Positions 50,662-59,806 of a DNA stretch of 64,000 nt are shown in pieces. The position numbers and the translations under genes were made by a program. The stretch covers positions 372,001-436,000 of the forward strand of contig NZ_AP025492.1 of NCBI RefSeq assembly GCF_024347515.1, read 5' to 3'. Below the pieces are notes generated by a model. It searched no databases. It was not told the DNA's origin and saw only the letters and a program-made list of their open reading frames with translations. Each line of letters opens with the position of its first letter. The first letter of the stretch is position 1. This DNA comes from Vibrio gigantis. Its GTDB lineage: Bacteria > Pseudomonadota > Gammaproteobacteria > Enterobacterales > Vibrionaceae.

Positions 50662-51063
50662 ATGAAAACAACAAGTAGACGTACTCAACGAGATTATTCT
50701 CTTGCCTTTAAATTGGCAGTCGTAAGCCAAGTTGAAAAAGGCGAAATGACTTATAAGCAAGCTCAAGAACGTTATGGGATCCAAGGGCGCTCTACCGTTT
50801 TAGTTTGGCTTCGCAAACATGGTCAACTAGATTGGTCTAAAGGAATAGAACAATCGAGAGCGTTAGGAGCGACTATGTCAAACTCTTCCTCAACTCAAAC
50901 CCCAGAGCAACGAATCAAAGAACTCGAGCAGCAATTAGAAGAAACTCAGCTCAAAGCTGAGTTCTTCGAAGCGGTTGTAAAAGTCATGGATCGAGATTTC
51001 GGAGTACGAATTTCAAAGAAGCGCAAGGCCGAGTTATTAAGGAAAAAACGGTCAGAAAGTTGA
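50662..51063 (+). CDS. IS3-family transposase OrfA
   Basis: 133-residue DNA-binding half of the IS3 transposase. N-terminal helix-turn-helix (TYKQAQERYGIQGRSTVLVW) is followed by a leucine-zipper-like coiled coil (EQRIKELEQQLEETQLKAEF). I start at ATG 50662, which has GGAGAG 4 bases upstream, rather than ATG 50644. An A6 tract (51043-51048) near the end, in codons AAA AAA, is the likely -1 frameshift site leading into OrfB. Confidence 0.92.
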   Translation: MKTTSRRTQRDYSLAFKLAVVSQVEKGEMTYKQAQERYGIQGRSTVLVWLRKHGQLDWSKGIEQSRALGATMSNSSSTQTPEQRIKELEQQLEETQLKAEFFEAVVKVMDRDFGVRISKKRKAELLRKKRSES

Positions 51064-51866
51064 CCGTTACTAAAGCTTGTCACTTTATAGGTATTACACG
51101 ACAAGCTTTCTACAAGCGCTGTGTTGCAGAAATTCATCAGACAAAGAAAGATGAATCCGTACTCGGTTTTGTGAAGGAGCAAAGGATGATGCACCCTCGA
51201 ATAGGGACTCGTAAGATCAAGTATTTACTTGCTCAGAACGATATTGAAATCGGGCGAGACCGCTTATTCTCTCTGCTGAGAATGAATCGATTATTAGTAC
51301 AGAATCGAAGGGCTTACCATCGAACCACAAACAGTAATCATCGCTTTTACTGCCATCCAAATCGAATCAAAGAAGGCTTAATACCGGAAAGACCAGAGCA
51401 ATTATGGTTTGCCGATATTACTTATCTAGCAACGCGGCGTGGTAGTACTTATCTCAGTTTAGTGACGGACGCTTACTCAAGAAAAATCGTGGGCTATCAC
51501 ATAAGTGATGATATGAAAGCTCGCACGGTCAAGCAGGCCTTTTTAAACGCGTTGAAAGAGCGGAAGAATACAGGTGAGCTTGTTCATCACTCAGATCGAG
51601 GTGTTCAGTACTGCTCTGTTGAATACCAAGAGTTGCATCGACAGTATGGTGTATCTTGCTCAATGACTGATGGCTATGACTGTTATCAGAATGCGTTGGC
51701 AGAGAGGATCAACGGAATACTGAAGATGGAGTATCTGTTGAATAAGCCTAATGATTTAGATGAAGCAAAGAAAATGGTCGCTGAATCAGTAAAAATCTAT
51801 AATGAATATAGGCCTCACACAGCTCTAAAATACAAAACGCCCGATGAAGTACATCGAGCGTTTTAG
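51060..51866 (+). CDS. IS3-family transposase OrfB (DDE integrase domain)
   Basis: 268-residue catalytic half of the transposase. HTH_21-like N-terminus (MHPRIGTRKIKYLL) precedes the rve integrase core with all three catalytic acids: ADITYLAT (Asp), VHHSDRGVQY (Asp) and NALAERINGILK (Glu). The only local start is TTG, and the ORF lies in the -1 frame relative to OrfA, so it is expected to be made mostly as an OrfAB frameshift fusion. No disrupting mutation seen. Confidence 0.92.
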   Translation: MTVTKACHFIGITRQAFYKRCVAEIHQTKKDESVLGFVKEQRMMHPRIGTRKIKYLLAQNDIEIGRDRLFSLLRMNRLLVQNRRAYHRTTNSNHRFYCHPNRIKEGLIPERPEQLWFADITYLATRRGSTYLSLVTDAYSRKIVGYHISDDMKARTVKQAFLNALKERKNTGELVHHSDRGVQYCSVEYQELHRQYGVSCSMTDGYDCYQNALAERINGILKMEYLLNKPNDLDEAKKMVAESVKIYNEYRPHTALKYKTPDEVHRAF

Positions 51867-51976
51867 TCAATCAAGTGTCAACCCATATCAGGACGGGTCA
51901 GGGTGTTTTTGTCATCGCCTTAGTCTGAGCAGCTTCACTGCGCATTCCAAGGAAATTTCATTTTAGTTCATTTAAA

Positions 51977-51994
51977 ACGTCACTTAACTGTCAT
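51977..51994 (+). promoter_or_regulatory. Putative Pho box before the PAP2 gene
   Basis: ACGTCAC-TTAA-CTGTCAT: two 7-base half-sites 11 bases apart. The second is a perfect PhoB half-site and the first keeps GTCAY; the 4-base spacer is AT-rich as required. A -10-like CATAAC lies at 52003-52008, 8 bases downstream, close to the spacing in PhoB-activated promoters. Confidence 0.55.
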
Positions 51995-52046
51995 TTGTTG
52001 GGCATAACTTGGGCCTTAACTGAATAAGGATTGTTAAGGAGATCGT

Positions 52047-52571
52047 ATGCGAACCATCGAACCTATTGTCCGCTGGGATGTGGCATTTTCTGTTTTCTGT
52101 TTAAACAACCGCTATGGCGTACAACAGGCGACACTCAGCAAGGCGGTGTCTCATACTGGAGACGGACACCTTTACGTTTTGATCGCTTTGATTGCACTGC
52201 TGACTGATAGCTACACTGGCCGAGACTTTCTATTGGTAGGCCTAACCGCCTTTGCAATCGAGTTACCTATTTACTGGTTTGCCAAAAACACCCTCAAGCG
52301 CCGTAGACCCGCTGAATTCTCATCACTACTTCACTCTCATATTGTGCCATCTGATAAATACAGCCTGCCTTCTGGGCATTCCGCTGCTGCTTTTGTTATG
52401 GCGACCCTAATCGGACATTTCTATCCGAGCTTGTACCTCTTTAGCTTGGTGTGGGCAACTGCGATTGCAGGCTCTCGAATCCTGCTTGGTGTGCACTTTT
52501 TAACGGACGTACTGATTGGCGCAGCCTTGGGTATCGTTTGTACTAGCCTTGCTATCAGCTTCATCCTGTAA
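52047..52571 (+). CDS. PAP2-family membrane phosphatase
   Basis: 174-residue membrane protein with about five helices and the complete PAP2 signature: KNTLKRRRP (motif 1), PSGHSAAAF (motif 2) and SRILLGVHFLTDV (motif 3, catalytic His and Asp). Such enzymes dephosphorylate phosphatidic acid, phosphatidylglycerol phosphate or undecaprenyl pyrophosphate. An AAGGAG site precedes the ATG. The next gene, 54 bases on, is a lipid-glycosyltransferase-like protein, and a Pho-box-like site lies 53 bases upstream, hinting at phosphatidate as substrate. Confidence 0.92.
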   Translation: MRTIEPIVRWDVAFSVFCLNNRYGVQQATLSKAVSHTGDGHLYVLIALIALLTDSYTGRDFLLVGLTAFAIELPIYWFAKNTLKRRRPAEFSSLLHSHIVPSDKYSLPSGHSAAAFVMATLIGHFYPSLYLFSLVWATAIAGSRILLGVHFLTDVLIGAALGIVCTSLAISFIL

Positions 52572-52625
52572 TCATTTTGTTGGCAACCACTGCCGCGTTT
52601 AAGTGGCAACTCTAAAGGAAAAAGC

Positions 52626-53681
52626 ATGAAAATTTTATATGGCGTACAAGGCACAGGAAATGGGCACATCGCTCGAGCGAGAGCAATGGCCGTCGCTTTT
52701 CGTCAGCAAAATATCGATGTCGACTTTCTGTTCTCTGGGCGAGAAGAGAGCAAATACTTTTCGATGGAAGCGTTTGGCAACTATCAGACCCGCAATGGAT
52801 TAACCTTTTACAGCGAGCAGGGGCAGGTCAAATACGGCAAGACATTCATCAAGAATAACATCTGGCGATTTCTCCGTGAGATTAACCAGATCGATCTTAC
52901 GCCTTATGATTTAGTGATTAATGACTTTGAACCTGTGACAGCATGGGCGGCTAAGAGGCAAGGTGTGCCATGTATTGGGATAAGCCACCAGAATGCGTTT
53001 CGTTACGATGTGCCCAAAGAAGGGGGCAACTGGATAGAGCATTCAGTGATTCAACATTTCGCCCCAACCGAGCACTCTATTGGCTTGCATTGGTATCACT
53101 TTGAACAGCCGATTTTACCTCCTATCGTTCACACGCTTGTTGGTGATGAGCAAACTAAAAAAGCACAAGATTTTACGTTGGTCTATTTGCCATTTGAGGA
53201 TCTTGAGGCGATCTCAGAGCTGCTGATGAAGTTCATTTCACACAGCTTTGTTTGCTATCACCCGCATGTCATTGAGCATAGCCGAGTCGAAAATATAGAA
53301 TTCAAACCGTTGAGTCATGCCGGCTTCCAATTTGACCTAAATCAGTGCTCTGGTGTGGTCGCTAATGGCGGCTTTGAATTGCCATCCGAAGCCCTAACTT
53401 TAGGGAAGAAATTGCTTCTCAAACCGCTCGAAGGGCAGTTCGAACAACAGAGCAATGTGGCGACGCTAGAGGCTCTTGGATTAGCTCAAACTATGACCTT
53501 TTTAGATGCGGCTATCTTGCGTGCTTGGCTCAATGAAAAACAAGCTGAAGTGGTCATCTATCCGGACGTAGCGAGTGCACTCGTTGAGTGGGTATTAGCG
53601 GGGAATTGGTCTAATCAAGACGACTTAAGAAAGCAACTTTGGGACAAGGTAGACTTTCCAAGTTATGCATCGCTCACCTAA
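52626..53681 (+). CDS. MJ1255/VC2487-family glycosyltransferase (MurG-like fold)
   Basis: 351-residue GT-B glycosyltransferase of the MJ1255/VC2487 family. The N-terminal YGVQGTGNGHIARARAMA corresponds to the acceptor-side GTGGH loop of MurG and diacylglycerol glycosyltransferases. The C-terminal VVANGGFELPSEALTLGK and PLEGQFEQQSNV segments form the sugar-nucleotide site. No membrane helix; probably peripheral. Downstream of the PAP2 gene with its own AAAGGA site, apparently the same transcript. The acceptor is not known; a lipid such as diacylglycerol is my inference. Confidence 0.88.
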   Translation: MKILYGVQGTGNGHIARARAMAVAFRQQNIDVDFLFSGREESKYFSMEAFGNYQTRNGLTFYSEQGQVKYGKTFIKNNIWRFLREINQIDLTPYDLVINDFEPVTAWAAKRQGVPCIGISHQNAFRYDVPKEGGNWIEHSVIQHFAPTEHSIGLHWYHFEQPILPPIVHTLVGDEQTKKAQDFTLVYLPFEDLEAISELLMKFISHSFVCYHPHVIEHSRVENIEFKPLSHAGFQFDLNQCSGVVANGGFELPSEALTLGKKLLLKPLEGQFEQQSNVATLEALGLAQTMTFLDAAILRAWLNEKQAEVVIYPDVASALVEWVLAGNWSNQDDLRKQLWDKVDFPSYASLT

Positions 53682-54027
53682 CTCATAAGTGTTATTTCTG
53701 AATCAACCGGTCAACTAATTCACGAGTTCAATAAATTGTAACAATTGTAACCAAAAGATAGAACAGCTAAATAAGTCGAAATGAAACTCATAAGTTAAGC
53801 TTTTTATATTTTTTTATAACTCTATAAATTATTGATTTTTAGGTGTTATTTAATCATTAAGATAAAATAAAATTATTCTTTATCAATCTTGTTGGTAGCT
53901 CGAGATGTATTGGTTAATAGTAATGGTAATCCGAAAAGTATCGGTCTGATAAATATAAAAATTAGTGGTTATCTATTCCCATACCATTACCAATTTAACG
54001 CTGTCGAACCGACAAGAGGCAACTTGA
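53682..54027. other. AT-rich control region upstream of leuO
   Basis: 346 bases, very AT-rich, without a convincing gene. Contains a perfect 9-base tandem dimer AATTGTAAC x 2 (53734-53751) and long A/T runs around 53790-53880, the kind of DNA silenced by H-NS in other leuO genes. An ORF from 53908 running into leuO in another frame has no ribosome site and is not credible. Confidence 0.5.
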
Positions 54028-54987
54028 ATGTTAGAGAAAAAAGACGCAATGAGTGCAATTGCAAGCTACAGAATGGAAAGCACACTTCGTGGAGTCGACT
54101 TAAATCTTTTGACTGTATTTGATGCAGTTATGCAAGAGCAAAATATTACACGTGCAGCTCACAATCTGGGGATGTCTCAGCCAGCTGTAAGTAACGCTGT
54201 TGCTCGTTTAAAAGTGATGTTTAACGACGAACTATTCATGCGCCAAGGTCGTGGTATTCAACCGACTCAACGTGCTCGTCAGTTATTTGGTCCAATCCGC
54301 CAAGCGCTACAATTAGTACGCAACGAACTACCAAGTTCTGTGTTCTCTCCAGAGTCGTCTTCTCGCCTGTTCAAACTCGCGATTTGCAGCCCTTGTGACA
54401 TGCGTTTTGCTCCGAAGATTATGTCTACAATCAACGACCAAGCACCTAGCGTTAAATTGCACATGGATGCTGAATTCGACCGTCAACTTTCTGAGCGTAT
54501 GCGCTACCAAGAAATCGACTTCGTCATTGATTACGCTCGCTTTGATGAACAAGGCTTCTCAAGCACTGAAATCTTCCAAGACGAATTAGTTGTTGTTGCT
54601 TCTGCTTCTCATCCACGCATCAACGGTGAAGTTTCTGCGGCAGAGCTGCTTAACGAAAAGCACGCAAAACTGTCTCGTATCCATGGCCAACGTAGCTTCT
54701 CTGAGCAAGCGTACCGTGACCTAGATTGCACGCCTTTCTACGAAGGTACGAGCTTGAGCAATGTTCTTTACGTTGTAGGCCAATCTGAACTAGTAACAAT
54801 TGCTCCTCGTTGGATGGTAGAACATGCAGCAAACAAAGAGCAGCTTCAGATTCTAGATTTCCCATTCGATAATGCGGCGATTTCTGGCTTCCTAAGCTGG
54901 CATGAATCAAGTGAAAAGGATAAAGGACACATTTGGTTACGAGATCAGTTAATGATGATCTGTGGCGAAGTAGTGGCACTTAACTAG
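54028..54987 (+). CDS. leuO: LysR-type regulator LeuO
   Basis: 319-residue LysR-family regulator. The N-terminal winged helix (about 25-85) reads LRGVDLNLLTVFDAVMQEQ followed by TRAAHNLGMSQPAVSNAVAR, characteristic of LeuO; the rest is the type-2 periplasmic-binding-fold effector domain. LeuO antagonises H-NS silencing in enterics and controls stress, biofilm and bile responses in Vibrio. An AGAGG site precedes the ATG. It is near leu and ilvIH genes, its usual neighbourhood. Confidence 0.94.
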   Translation: MLEKKDAMSAIASYRMESTLRGVDLNLLTVFDAVMQEQNITRAAHNLGMSQPAVSNAVARLKVMFNDELFMRQGRGIQPTQRARQLFGPIRQALQLVRNELPSSVFSPESSSRLFKLAICSPCDMRFAPKIMSTINDQAPSVKLHMDAEFDRQLSERMRYQEIDFVIDYARFDEQGFSSTEIFQDELVVVASASHPRINGEVSAAELLNEKHAKLSRIHGQRSFSEQAYRDLDCTPFYEGTSLSNVLYVVGQSELVTIAPRWMVEHAANKEQLQILDFPFDNAAISGFLSWHESSEKDKGHIWLRDQLMMICGEVVALN

Positions 54988-55008
54988 ACACTAATCCCTA
55001 TGATTTAT

Positions 55009-55044
55009 AAGCCCTAAGCTAGGAGTCTGGCTTGGGGCTTTTTT
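55009..55044 (+). terminator. Intrinsic terminator after leuO
   Basis: Stem AAGCCCTAAGC / GCTTGGGGCTT with one mismatch, a 10-base loop and a T run. Confidence 0.85.
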
Positions 55045-55188
55045 GTGCCTGCTATTTTTGTTGATAGAAAACTTAGCGTTAGACGTACTATTACTGATAA
55101 CTTTGAGCTTCATCAGTTGCCTTTTCCATGATCAGAGGTACACTTGTGCGCTCAAAAAAGCTTACAGGTGTAAGCCAAAGGTAAAGAG

Positions 55189-56997
55189 ATGGCCAATTTA
55201 GATTTTCATATCGTAAAAAGACTTCGTGACCAAATTGCCCAAGGCGGCAACCGTACAGCTTTGAAACATAAAGTAGACAATGTATGGCAAGGCATTAGCT
55301 GGGAACAGTTTGGACAACAAATCGATACGCTTTCATTAGCACTGTTGGCTCAAGGGTTGAGAGTTCAGGATAAGATCGGTATCTATTCGAACAATATGCC
55401 TCAATGGACCGTAGCAGATTTTGCATCTTTACAAGCACGCCTTGTGACTGTGCCGATTTATCCAACCAACACAGCAGCACAGTCTTCTTACATCATCCAA
55501 AATGCGGATGTGAAGATCTTATTCGTTGGTGAACAAGTTCAATTTGACGCGGCGGTGAGCCTATTCGAAGAGTGCGAACAGCTAGAAGTGGTTGTGGCGA
55601 TGTCTGATGATATCGATCTTCAAGACCATAGCTTCGCGATATCTTGGAATGATTTCATGGCACGCGGTGTTGAGGCTCAGCAAGCTGAACTTGATACTCG
55701 TCTTGCAGATGCAAGCATGGACGATTTACTGACTCTTATCTATACCTCTGGTACCACAGGTCAGCCAAAAGGCGTAATGCTTGATTACACCAATATTGGC
55801 TACCAGTTAGAAGGCCACGATGAGCGCCTTAGCCTAAGCAAAGACGATGTATCATTGTGTTTTCTACCTCTGTCGCACGTATTTGAGCGTGCTTGGACGT
55901 TCTACGTTCTCTATAAAGGCGCAACTAACTGTTACCTGCAAGACACAATGCAGGTGCGTGATGCGCTAAGCGATGTGAAACCTACCGTAATGTGTGCGGT
56001 TCCCCGCTTCTACGAGAAGATCTTCTCTGCGATTCACGAGAAGGTATCTAAAGCGCCGTTTATTCGTAAAGTGTTATTTACTTGGGCGGTAAACATGGGC
56101 GCTAAGCTTTCTGTTTGTCACCAAGAAGGTCGTACTCCGTCTTTGATGCTGAAGAAGAGTCACGCACTAGCCGATAAGCTTGTGTTATCTAAACTGCGCG
56201 CTCTGCTAGGCGGTAATATCAACTTCATGCCATGTGGTGGCGCGAAGCTTGATGAGACGATTGGCCGCTTCTTCCATGCTATCGGCATCAACGTAAAACT
56301 TGGCTATGGTATGACAGAAACCACAGCAACAGTATCTTGTTGGGATGACCGCTGTTTTAACCCTGATTCGATTGGTATGTCGATGCCGGGCGCAGAAGTA
56401 AAAATTGGTGCGAAGGACGAGATTCTTGTTCGTGGTCCAATGGTGATGCGCGGCTACTACAAGATGCCTGAAGAGACGGCTAAGACGTTTGATGAGCACG
56501 GCTTCCTGAAAACCGGTGATGCGGGTCATTTTGATGAAAATGGTAACCTGTTCATTACTGACCGAATCAAAGAATTGATGAAAACCTCTGGCGGTAAATA
56601 CATTGCACCGCAAGTGGTGGAAGGCGCGATTGGTAAAGATCATTTTATCGAGCAGATTGCCGTTATCGCAGATACGCGCAAATTCGTTTCTGCACTGATT
56701 GTCCCTTGTTATGACTCGCTAGAAGAGTACGCTAAAGAGCTCAATATCAAGTATCACGATCGCGTTGAGCTTGTTAAGCATCACCAAATCGTCGAGATGC
56801 TAGAAAAGCGTGTGAATGATCTGCAGCAAGAACTGGCTAAGTTTGAACAAGTGAAGAAATTCAAGTTGTTGCCAAAAGCATTTTCGATGGATGATGGTGA
56901 ACTGACGCCAACTCAGAAATTGCGTCGTAAAGTTATCAATGATAAGTATCAAGACGAAATCGAAGAAATGTACAATGAAAAGCCTAAAGATAAGTAG
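55189..56997 (+). CDS. Long-chain acyl-CoA synthetase (AMP-forming)
   Basis: 602-residue adenylate-forming enzyme of the long-chain fatty-acid CoA ligase group (FAA1-like, COG1022). The ATP-binding P-loop [13 protein letters not shown], the GYGMTETTA motif and the [12 protein letters not shown] and [15 protein letters not shown] segments are present in order. It activates fatty acids for degradation or lipid synthesis. It lies alone between leuO and ilvIH, flanked by terminators. It differs from FadD by length and by the GGKYI motif, so I give no symbol. Confidence 0.92.
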   Translation: MANLDFHIVKRLRDQIAQGGNRTALKHKVDNVWQGISWEQFGQQIDTLSLALLAQGLRVQDKIGIYSNNMPQWTVADFASLQARLVTVPIYPTNTAAQSSYIIQNADVKILFVGEQVQFDAAVSLFEECEQLEVVVAMSDDIDLQDHSFAISWNDFMARGVEAQQAELDTRLADASMDDLLTLIYTSGTTGQPKGVMLDYTNIGYQLEGHDERLSLSKDDVSLCFLPLSHVFERAWTFYVLYKGATNCYLQDTMQVRDALSDVKPTVMCAVPRFYEKIFSAIHEKVSKAPFIRKVLFTWAVNMGAKLSVCHQEGRTPSLMLKKSHALADKLVLSKLRALLGGNINFMPCGGAKLDETIGRFFHAIGINVKLGYGMTETTATVSCWDDRCFNPDSIGMSMPGAEVKIGAKDEILVRGPMVMRGYYKMPEETAKTFDEHGFLKTGDAGHFDENGNLFITDRIKELMKTSGGKYIAPQVVEGAIGKDHFIEQIAVIADTRKFVSALIVPCYDSLEEYAKELNIKYHDRVELVKHHQIVEMLEKRVNDLQQELAKFEQVKKFKLLPKAFSMDDGELTPTQKLRRKVINDKYQDEIEEMYNEKPKDK

Positions 56998-57027
56998 TTT
57001 TCTGCTTAGATAAATTTTCAGTTGTTT

Positions 57028-57072
57028 AAAAATCCCCCTACGAATGTGATTGCATTTTTAGGGGGATTTTTT
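57028..57072 (+). terminator. Intrinsic terminator after the acyl-CoA synthetase gene
   Basis: Stem AAAAATCCCCCTA / TAGGGGGATTTTT with an inner AATG/CATT pair and a run of six T. Confidence 0.92.
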
Positions 57073-57457
57073 ATGGCTCAAGACTTGGCACAATGTGCGA
57101 ATGCGCACACTGAAAAGCGTGTAACTCATCGATAAATAATGGTTTGTAGAAATATTAAGTGCTTTTTTTGTGTGTATTTGTGGTTTTTATAACTACATGC
57201 TTGTCTTGGGGTAGTGTTTGTTTGATGTTTTAAGCTAATGGTTGGTTTTTTAACATGATCGCCGGATAACAAGTGTTAGACCAGATGATAATAAAGCGTT
57301 AAAGTTGTTTCGTATTACTGTTTGTTGTTATCACGACAGACAGCCATAGCCGAAAAAGTGGAAGTATTTCGAATTAGGCTACGAATAAGCCCTAGACTAT
57401 GAAAAACCAGCCCAACATGTTCACCAAATATGATTGGAAACTGGTGAGGAGAGCAAT
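57073..57457. other. Leader/promoter region of ilvIH
   Basis: 385 bases with no gene. By analogy with enterics it should hold the ilvIH promoter and Lrp sites, but I could not identify a convincing -35/-10 pair, nor a leader peptide rich in Leu, Val or Ile. A GAGGAG site precedes ilvI. Confidence 0.45.
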
Positions 57458-59197
57458 ATGACAACAAAACCTGAAACAGCAATGTTATCCGGCGCTGAGA
57501 TGGTGGTGCAGTCTCTAATTGAAGAGGGTGTAGAGCAAATCTTTGGTTACCCAGGTGGCTCTGTACTTGATATCTACGATGCGCTGCATGCTAAAACTTC
57601 TGAAATTAAACACGTATTAGTACGACACGAACAAGCCGCTACCCATATGGCTGATGGCTATACTCGTTCTACCGGTAAACCGGGCGTAGTACTTGTGTGT
57701 TCTGGTCCAGGTGCAACCAATACCGTTACAGGTATTGCGACAGCGTACATGGACTCAATCCCAATGATTGTTATTTCTGGTAACGTACCAAATAACTTGA
57801 TTGGTAACGACGCCTTCCAAGAGTGTGACATCGTAGGTGTATCTCGCCCGATAGTTAAACACAGCTTTCTAGTTAAGAAAGCGGAAGACATCCCTGAAGT
57901 CGTTAAAAAAGCCTTCTATATTTCAACGACAGGACGTCCTGGTCCTGTGGTTATCGATCTACCGAAAGATATCCTAAACCCACAAATCAAGCTTCCTTAT
58001 GAATACCCAGAAACGATCAAAATGCGTTCATATAACCCAACGGTTACGGGTCATAAAGGTCAAATCAAGAAGGCATTAAAAGCACTTCTTGAAGCGAAGA
58101 AGCCGGTACTTTATGTCGGCGGTGGTGCGGTTATCTCTGAGGCAGACCAACAGCTAATTAAATTGGCTGAAGCACTGAATTTACCCGTTGTAAGCACCCT
58201 AATGGGTCTTGGCGCCTTCCCTGGTACTCACAAGAACTCTTTGGGTATGTTGGGTATGCACGGTTTGTATGAAGCCAATATGGCAATGCACAATGCCGAC
58301 CTTATCTTTGGGGTAGGCGTACGTTTCGATGACCGTACTACTAACAACCTAGACAAGTACTGCCCGAATGCGAAGATCATGCACATTGATATCGACCCAT
58401 CTTCGATCTCTAAGAACGTGAAAGTGGATCTACCGATTGTAGGTTCTGCAGAAAAAGTACTTGAGAGCATGGTGAACCTGCTGATTGAGCAAGGTGGCAC
58501 TAACGATGCTGAGGCGATGGAAAGCTGGTGGAGTGAAATTAAGCAGTGGCAAGATCGTGACTGCTTAGCTTATGAGAAATCTTCTGAGCGAATTAAGCCG
58601 CAACAAGTTATTGAAACGTTGCATAAAGTAACTAATGGCGACGCGTATGTTGCTTCGGATGTTGGTCAGCACCAGATGTTTGCCGCATTGTACTACCCAT
58701 TCAACAAACCACGCCGTTGGATTAACTCGGGCGGCCTAGGCACGATGGGCTTTGGTCTACCTGCTGGTATGGGCGTTAAGTTTGCTAAACCAGAAGAAGA
58801 AGTGGTTGTTGTAACGGGCGATGGCAGTATTCAAATGAATATCCAAGAGCTGTCGACGGCACTGCAATACAATATCCCAGTTAAGATTATTAACCTGAAC
58901 AACCGTTTCTTAGGAATGGTTAAACAGTGGCAAGACATTGTTTATCAAGGTCGTCACTCTAACTCATATATGGACTCTGTTCCTGATTTTGCTGCAATCG
59001 CGGAGGCTTACGGCCACGTTGGTATGCGTATTTCATCTCCGGATGAACTGGAATCAGGTTTGGAAAAAGCACTGGCGATGAAAGACCGTTTGGTATTTGT
59101 CGATATCAGTGTGGATGACACCGAGCACGTATACCCAATGCAGATCAAAGGCGAGGGTATGGATAACATGTGGCTAAGCAAAACGGAGAGAACATAA
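57458..59197 (+). CDS. ilvI: Acetolactate synthase large subunit (AHAS III)
   Basis: Thiamine diphosphate enzyme (579 residues) that makes 2-acetolactate and 2-aceto-2-hydroxybutyrate for Val, Leu and Ile synthesis. The catalytic Glu is in [13 protein letters not shown], the TPP-binding motif runs from [13 protein letters not shown] to IINLNN, and the FAD-binding middle domain has [10 protein letters not shown] start at ATG 57458 with GAGGAG 7 bases upstream, rather than the in-frame ATG at 57434. ilvH follows after 1 base. Confidence 0.97.
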   Translation: MTTKPETAMLSGAEMVVQSLIEEGVEQIFGYPGGSVLDIYDALHAKTSEIKHVLVRHEQAATHMADGYTRSTGKPGVVLVCSGPGATNTVTGIATAYMDSIPMIVISGNVPNNLIGNDAFQECDIVGVSRPIVKHSFLVKKAEDIPEVVKKAFYISTTGRPGPVVIDLPKDILNPQIKLPYEYPETIKMRSYNPTVTGHKGQIKKALKALLEAKKPVLYVGGGAVISEADQQLIKLAEALNLPVVSTLMGLGAFPGTHKNSLGMLGMHGLYEANMAMHNADLIFGVGVRFDDRTTNNLDKYCPNAKIMHIDIDPSSISKNVKVDLPIVGSAEKVLESMVNLLIEQGGTNDAEAMESWWSEIKQWQDRDCLAYEKSSERIKPQQVIETLHKVTNGDAYVASDVGQHQMFAALYYPFNKPRRWINSGGLGTMGFGLPAGMGVKFAKPEEEVVVVTGDGSIQMNIQELSTALQYNIPVKIINLNNRFLGMVKQWQDIVYQGRHSNSYMDSVPDFAAIAEAYGHVGMRISSPDELESGLEKALAMKDRLVFVDISVDDTEHVYPMQIKGEGMDNMWLSKTERT

Positions 59198-59198
59198 T

Positions 59199-59693
59199 AT
59201 GAGACACATCATTTCACTATTAATGGAAAACCAACCTGGTGCACTTTCTCGTGTGGTTGGCTTGTTTTCTCAGCGTGGCTACAACATCGAGTCTTTGAAC
59301 GTATCTCCAACCGATGATCCGACGCTGTCTCGTCTGAACGTAACCACTAACTCAAGCGAAATGCAGCTTGAGCAGATCCAGAAACAGCTACATAAACTAA
59401 TCGATGTACTTAAGGTACAAGAAGTGTCTGAGCTTGAGCATATCGAGCGTGAGCTGTTGATGGTAAAAGTACGCGCGAGCGGCTTTGCTCGTGCAGAAGT
59501 GAAGCGCACGGCTGATATCTTCCGTGGCCAAATCGTTGATGTAACGGCTTCTCAATATACGGTTCAAATGGCCGGCACTAGCGAGAAGCTTGATGCCTTC
59601 ATTCAGGCATTGTCTGAAGTGACGGAAGTGCTTGAAGTAGCTCGAAGTGGTGTTGTTGGCATCGCACGAGGCGAACGTGCGTTGAAAGCCTAG
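59199..59693 (+). CDS. ilvH: Acetolactate synthase small subunit (AHAS III)
   Basis: Regulatory subunit (164 residues) giving valine feedback inhibition. The N-terminal ACT domain (ISLLMENQPGALSRVVGLF, GYNIESL) and the C-terminal domain with TSEKLDAFIQAL are typical. Length equals E. coli IlvH. It is coupled to ilvI and followed by a terminator. Confidence 0.97.
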   Translation: MRHIISLLMENQPGALSRVVGLFSQRGYNIESLNVSPTDDPTLSRLNVTTNSSEMQLEQIQKQLHKLIDVLKVQEVSELEHIERELLMVKVRASGFARAEVKRTADIFRGQIVDVTASQYTVQMAGTSEKLDAFIQALSEVTEVLEVARSGVVGIARGERALKA

Positions 59694-59718
59694 GCGATAA
59701 GTCTTTAAAAAACAACTT

Positions 59719-59744
59719 AAAAGCCGCTTTTGTAAGCGGCTTTT
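59719..59744 (+). terminator. Intrinsic terminator after ilvH
   Basis: Stem AAAAGCCGCTT / AAGCGGCTTTT with a TTGT loop and T-rich tail. Confidence 0.9.
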
Positions 59745-59764
59745 ATTTTGTTAATTTTTTAGAG

Positions 59765-59773
59765 TGCTATAAT
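59765..59773 (+). promoter_or_regulatory. Extended -10 promoter of the diguanylate cyclase gene
   Basis: TG-C-TATAAT: a consensus -10 with an upstream TG extension, 33 bases before the start codon. The nearest -35-like TTGTTA is only 14 bases upstream, so the extended -10 probably dominates. Confidence 0.6.
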
Positions 59774-59806
59774 CCCGCGCTGCACTTCCATTCATCTGAG
59801 TTAGCA

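Larger units (their letters stand above)
50609..51900 (+). mobile_element. Complete IS3-family insertion sequence
   Basis: 1292-bp element bounded by imperfect 26-base terminal inverted repeats (19 matches): left end TGTACCGTCC, right end complement TGACCCGTCC, both continuing to GGTTGACAC. It starts TG and ends CA, and is flanked by a 3-bp direct repeat GGG (50606-50608, 51901-51903), as usual for IS3. It carries two overlapping ORFs in -1 relation. Both look intact, so it may be recent and active. It landed between a terminator and the PAP2 promoter without breaking a gene. Confidence 0.93.

Noticed and set aside
53908..54122. ORF overlapping the start of leuO in another frame
   Set aside because: No ribosome site, lies in AT-rich DNA and overlaps a firmly identified LysR gene.
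57100..57457. Leader-peptide attenuation upstream of ilvI
   Set aside because: No short ORF rich in Leu, Val or Ile codons and no attenuator hairpin found.
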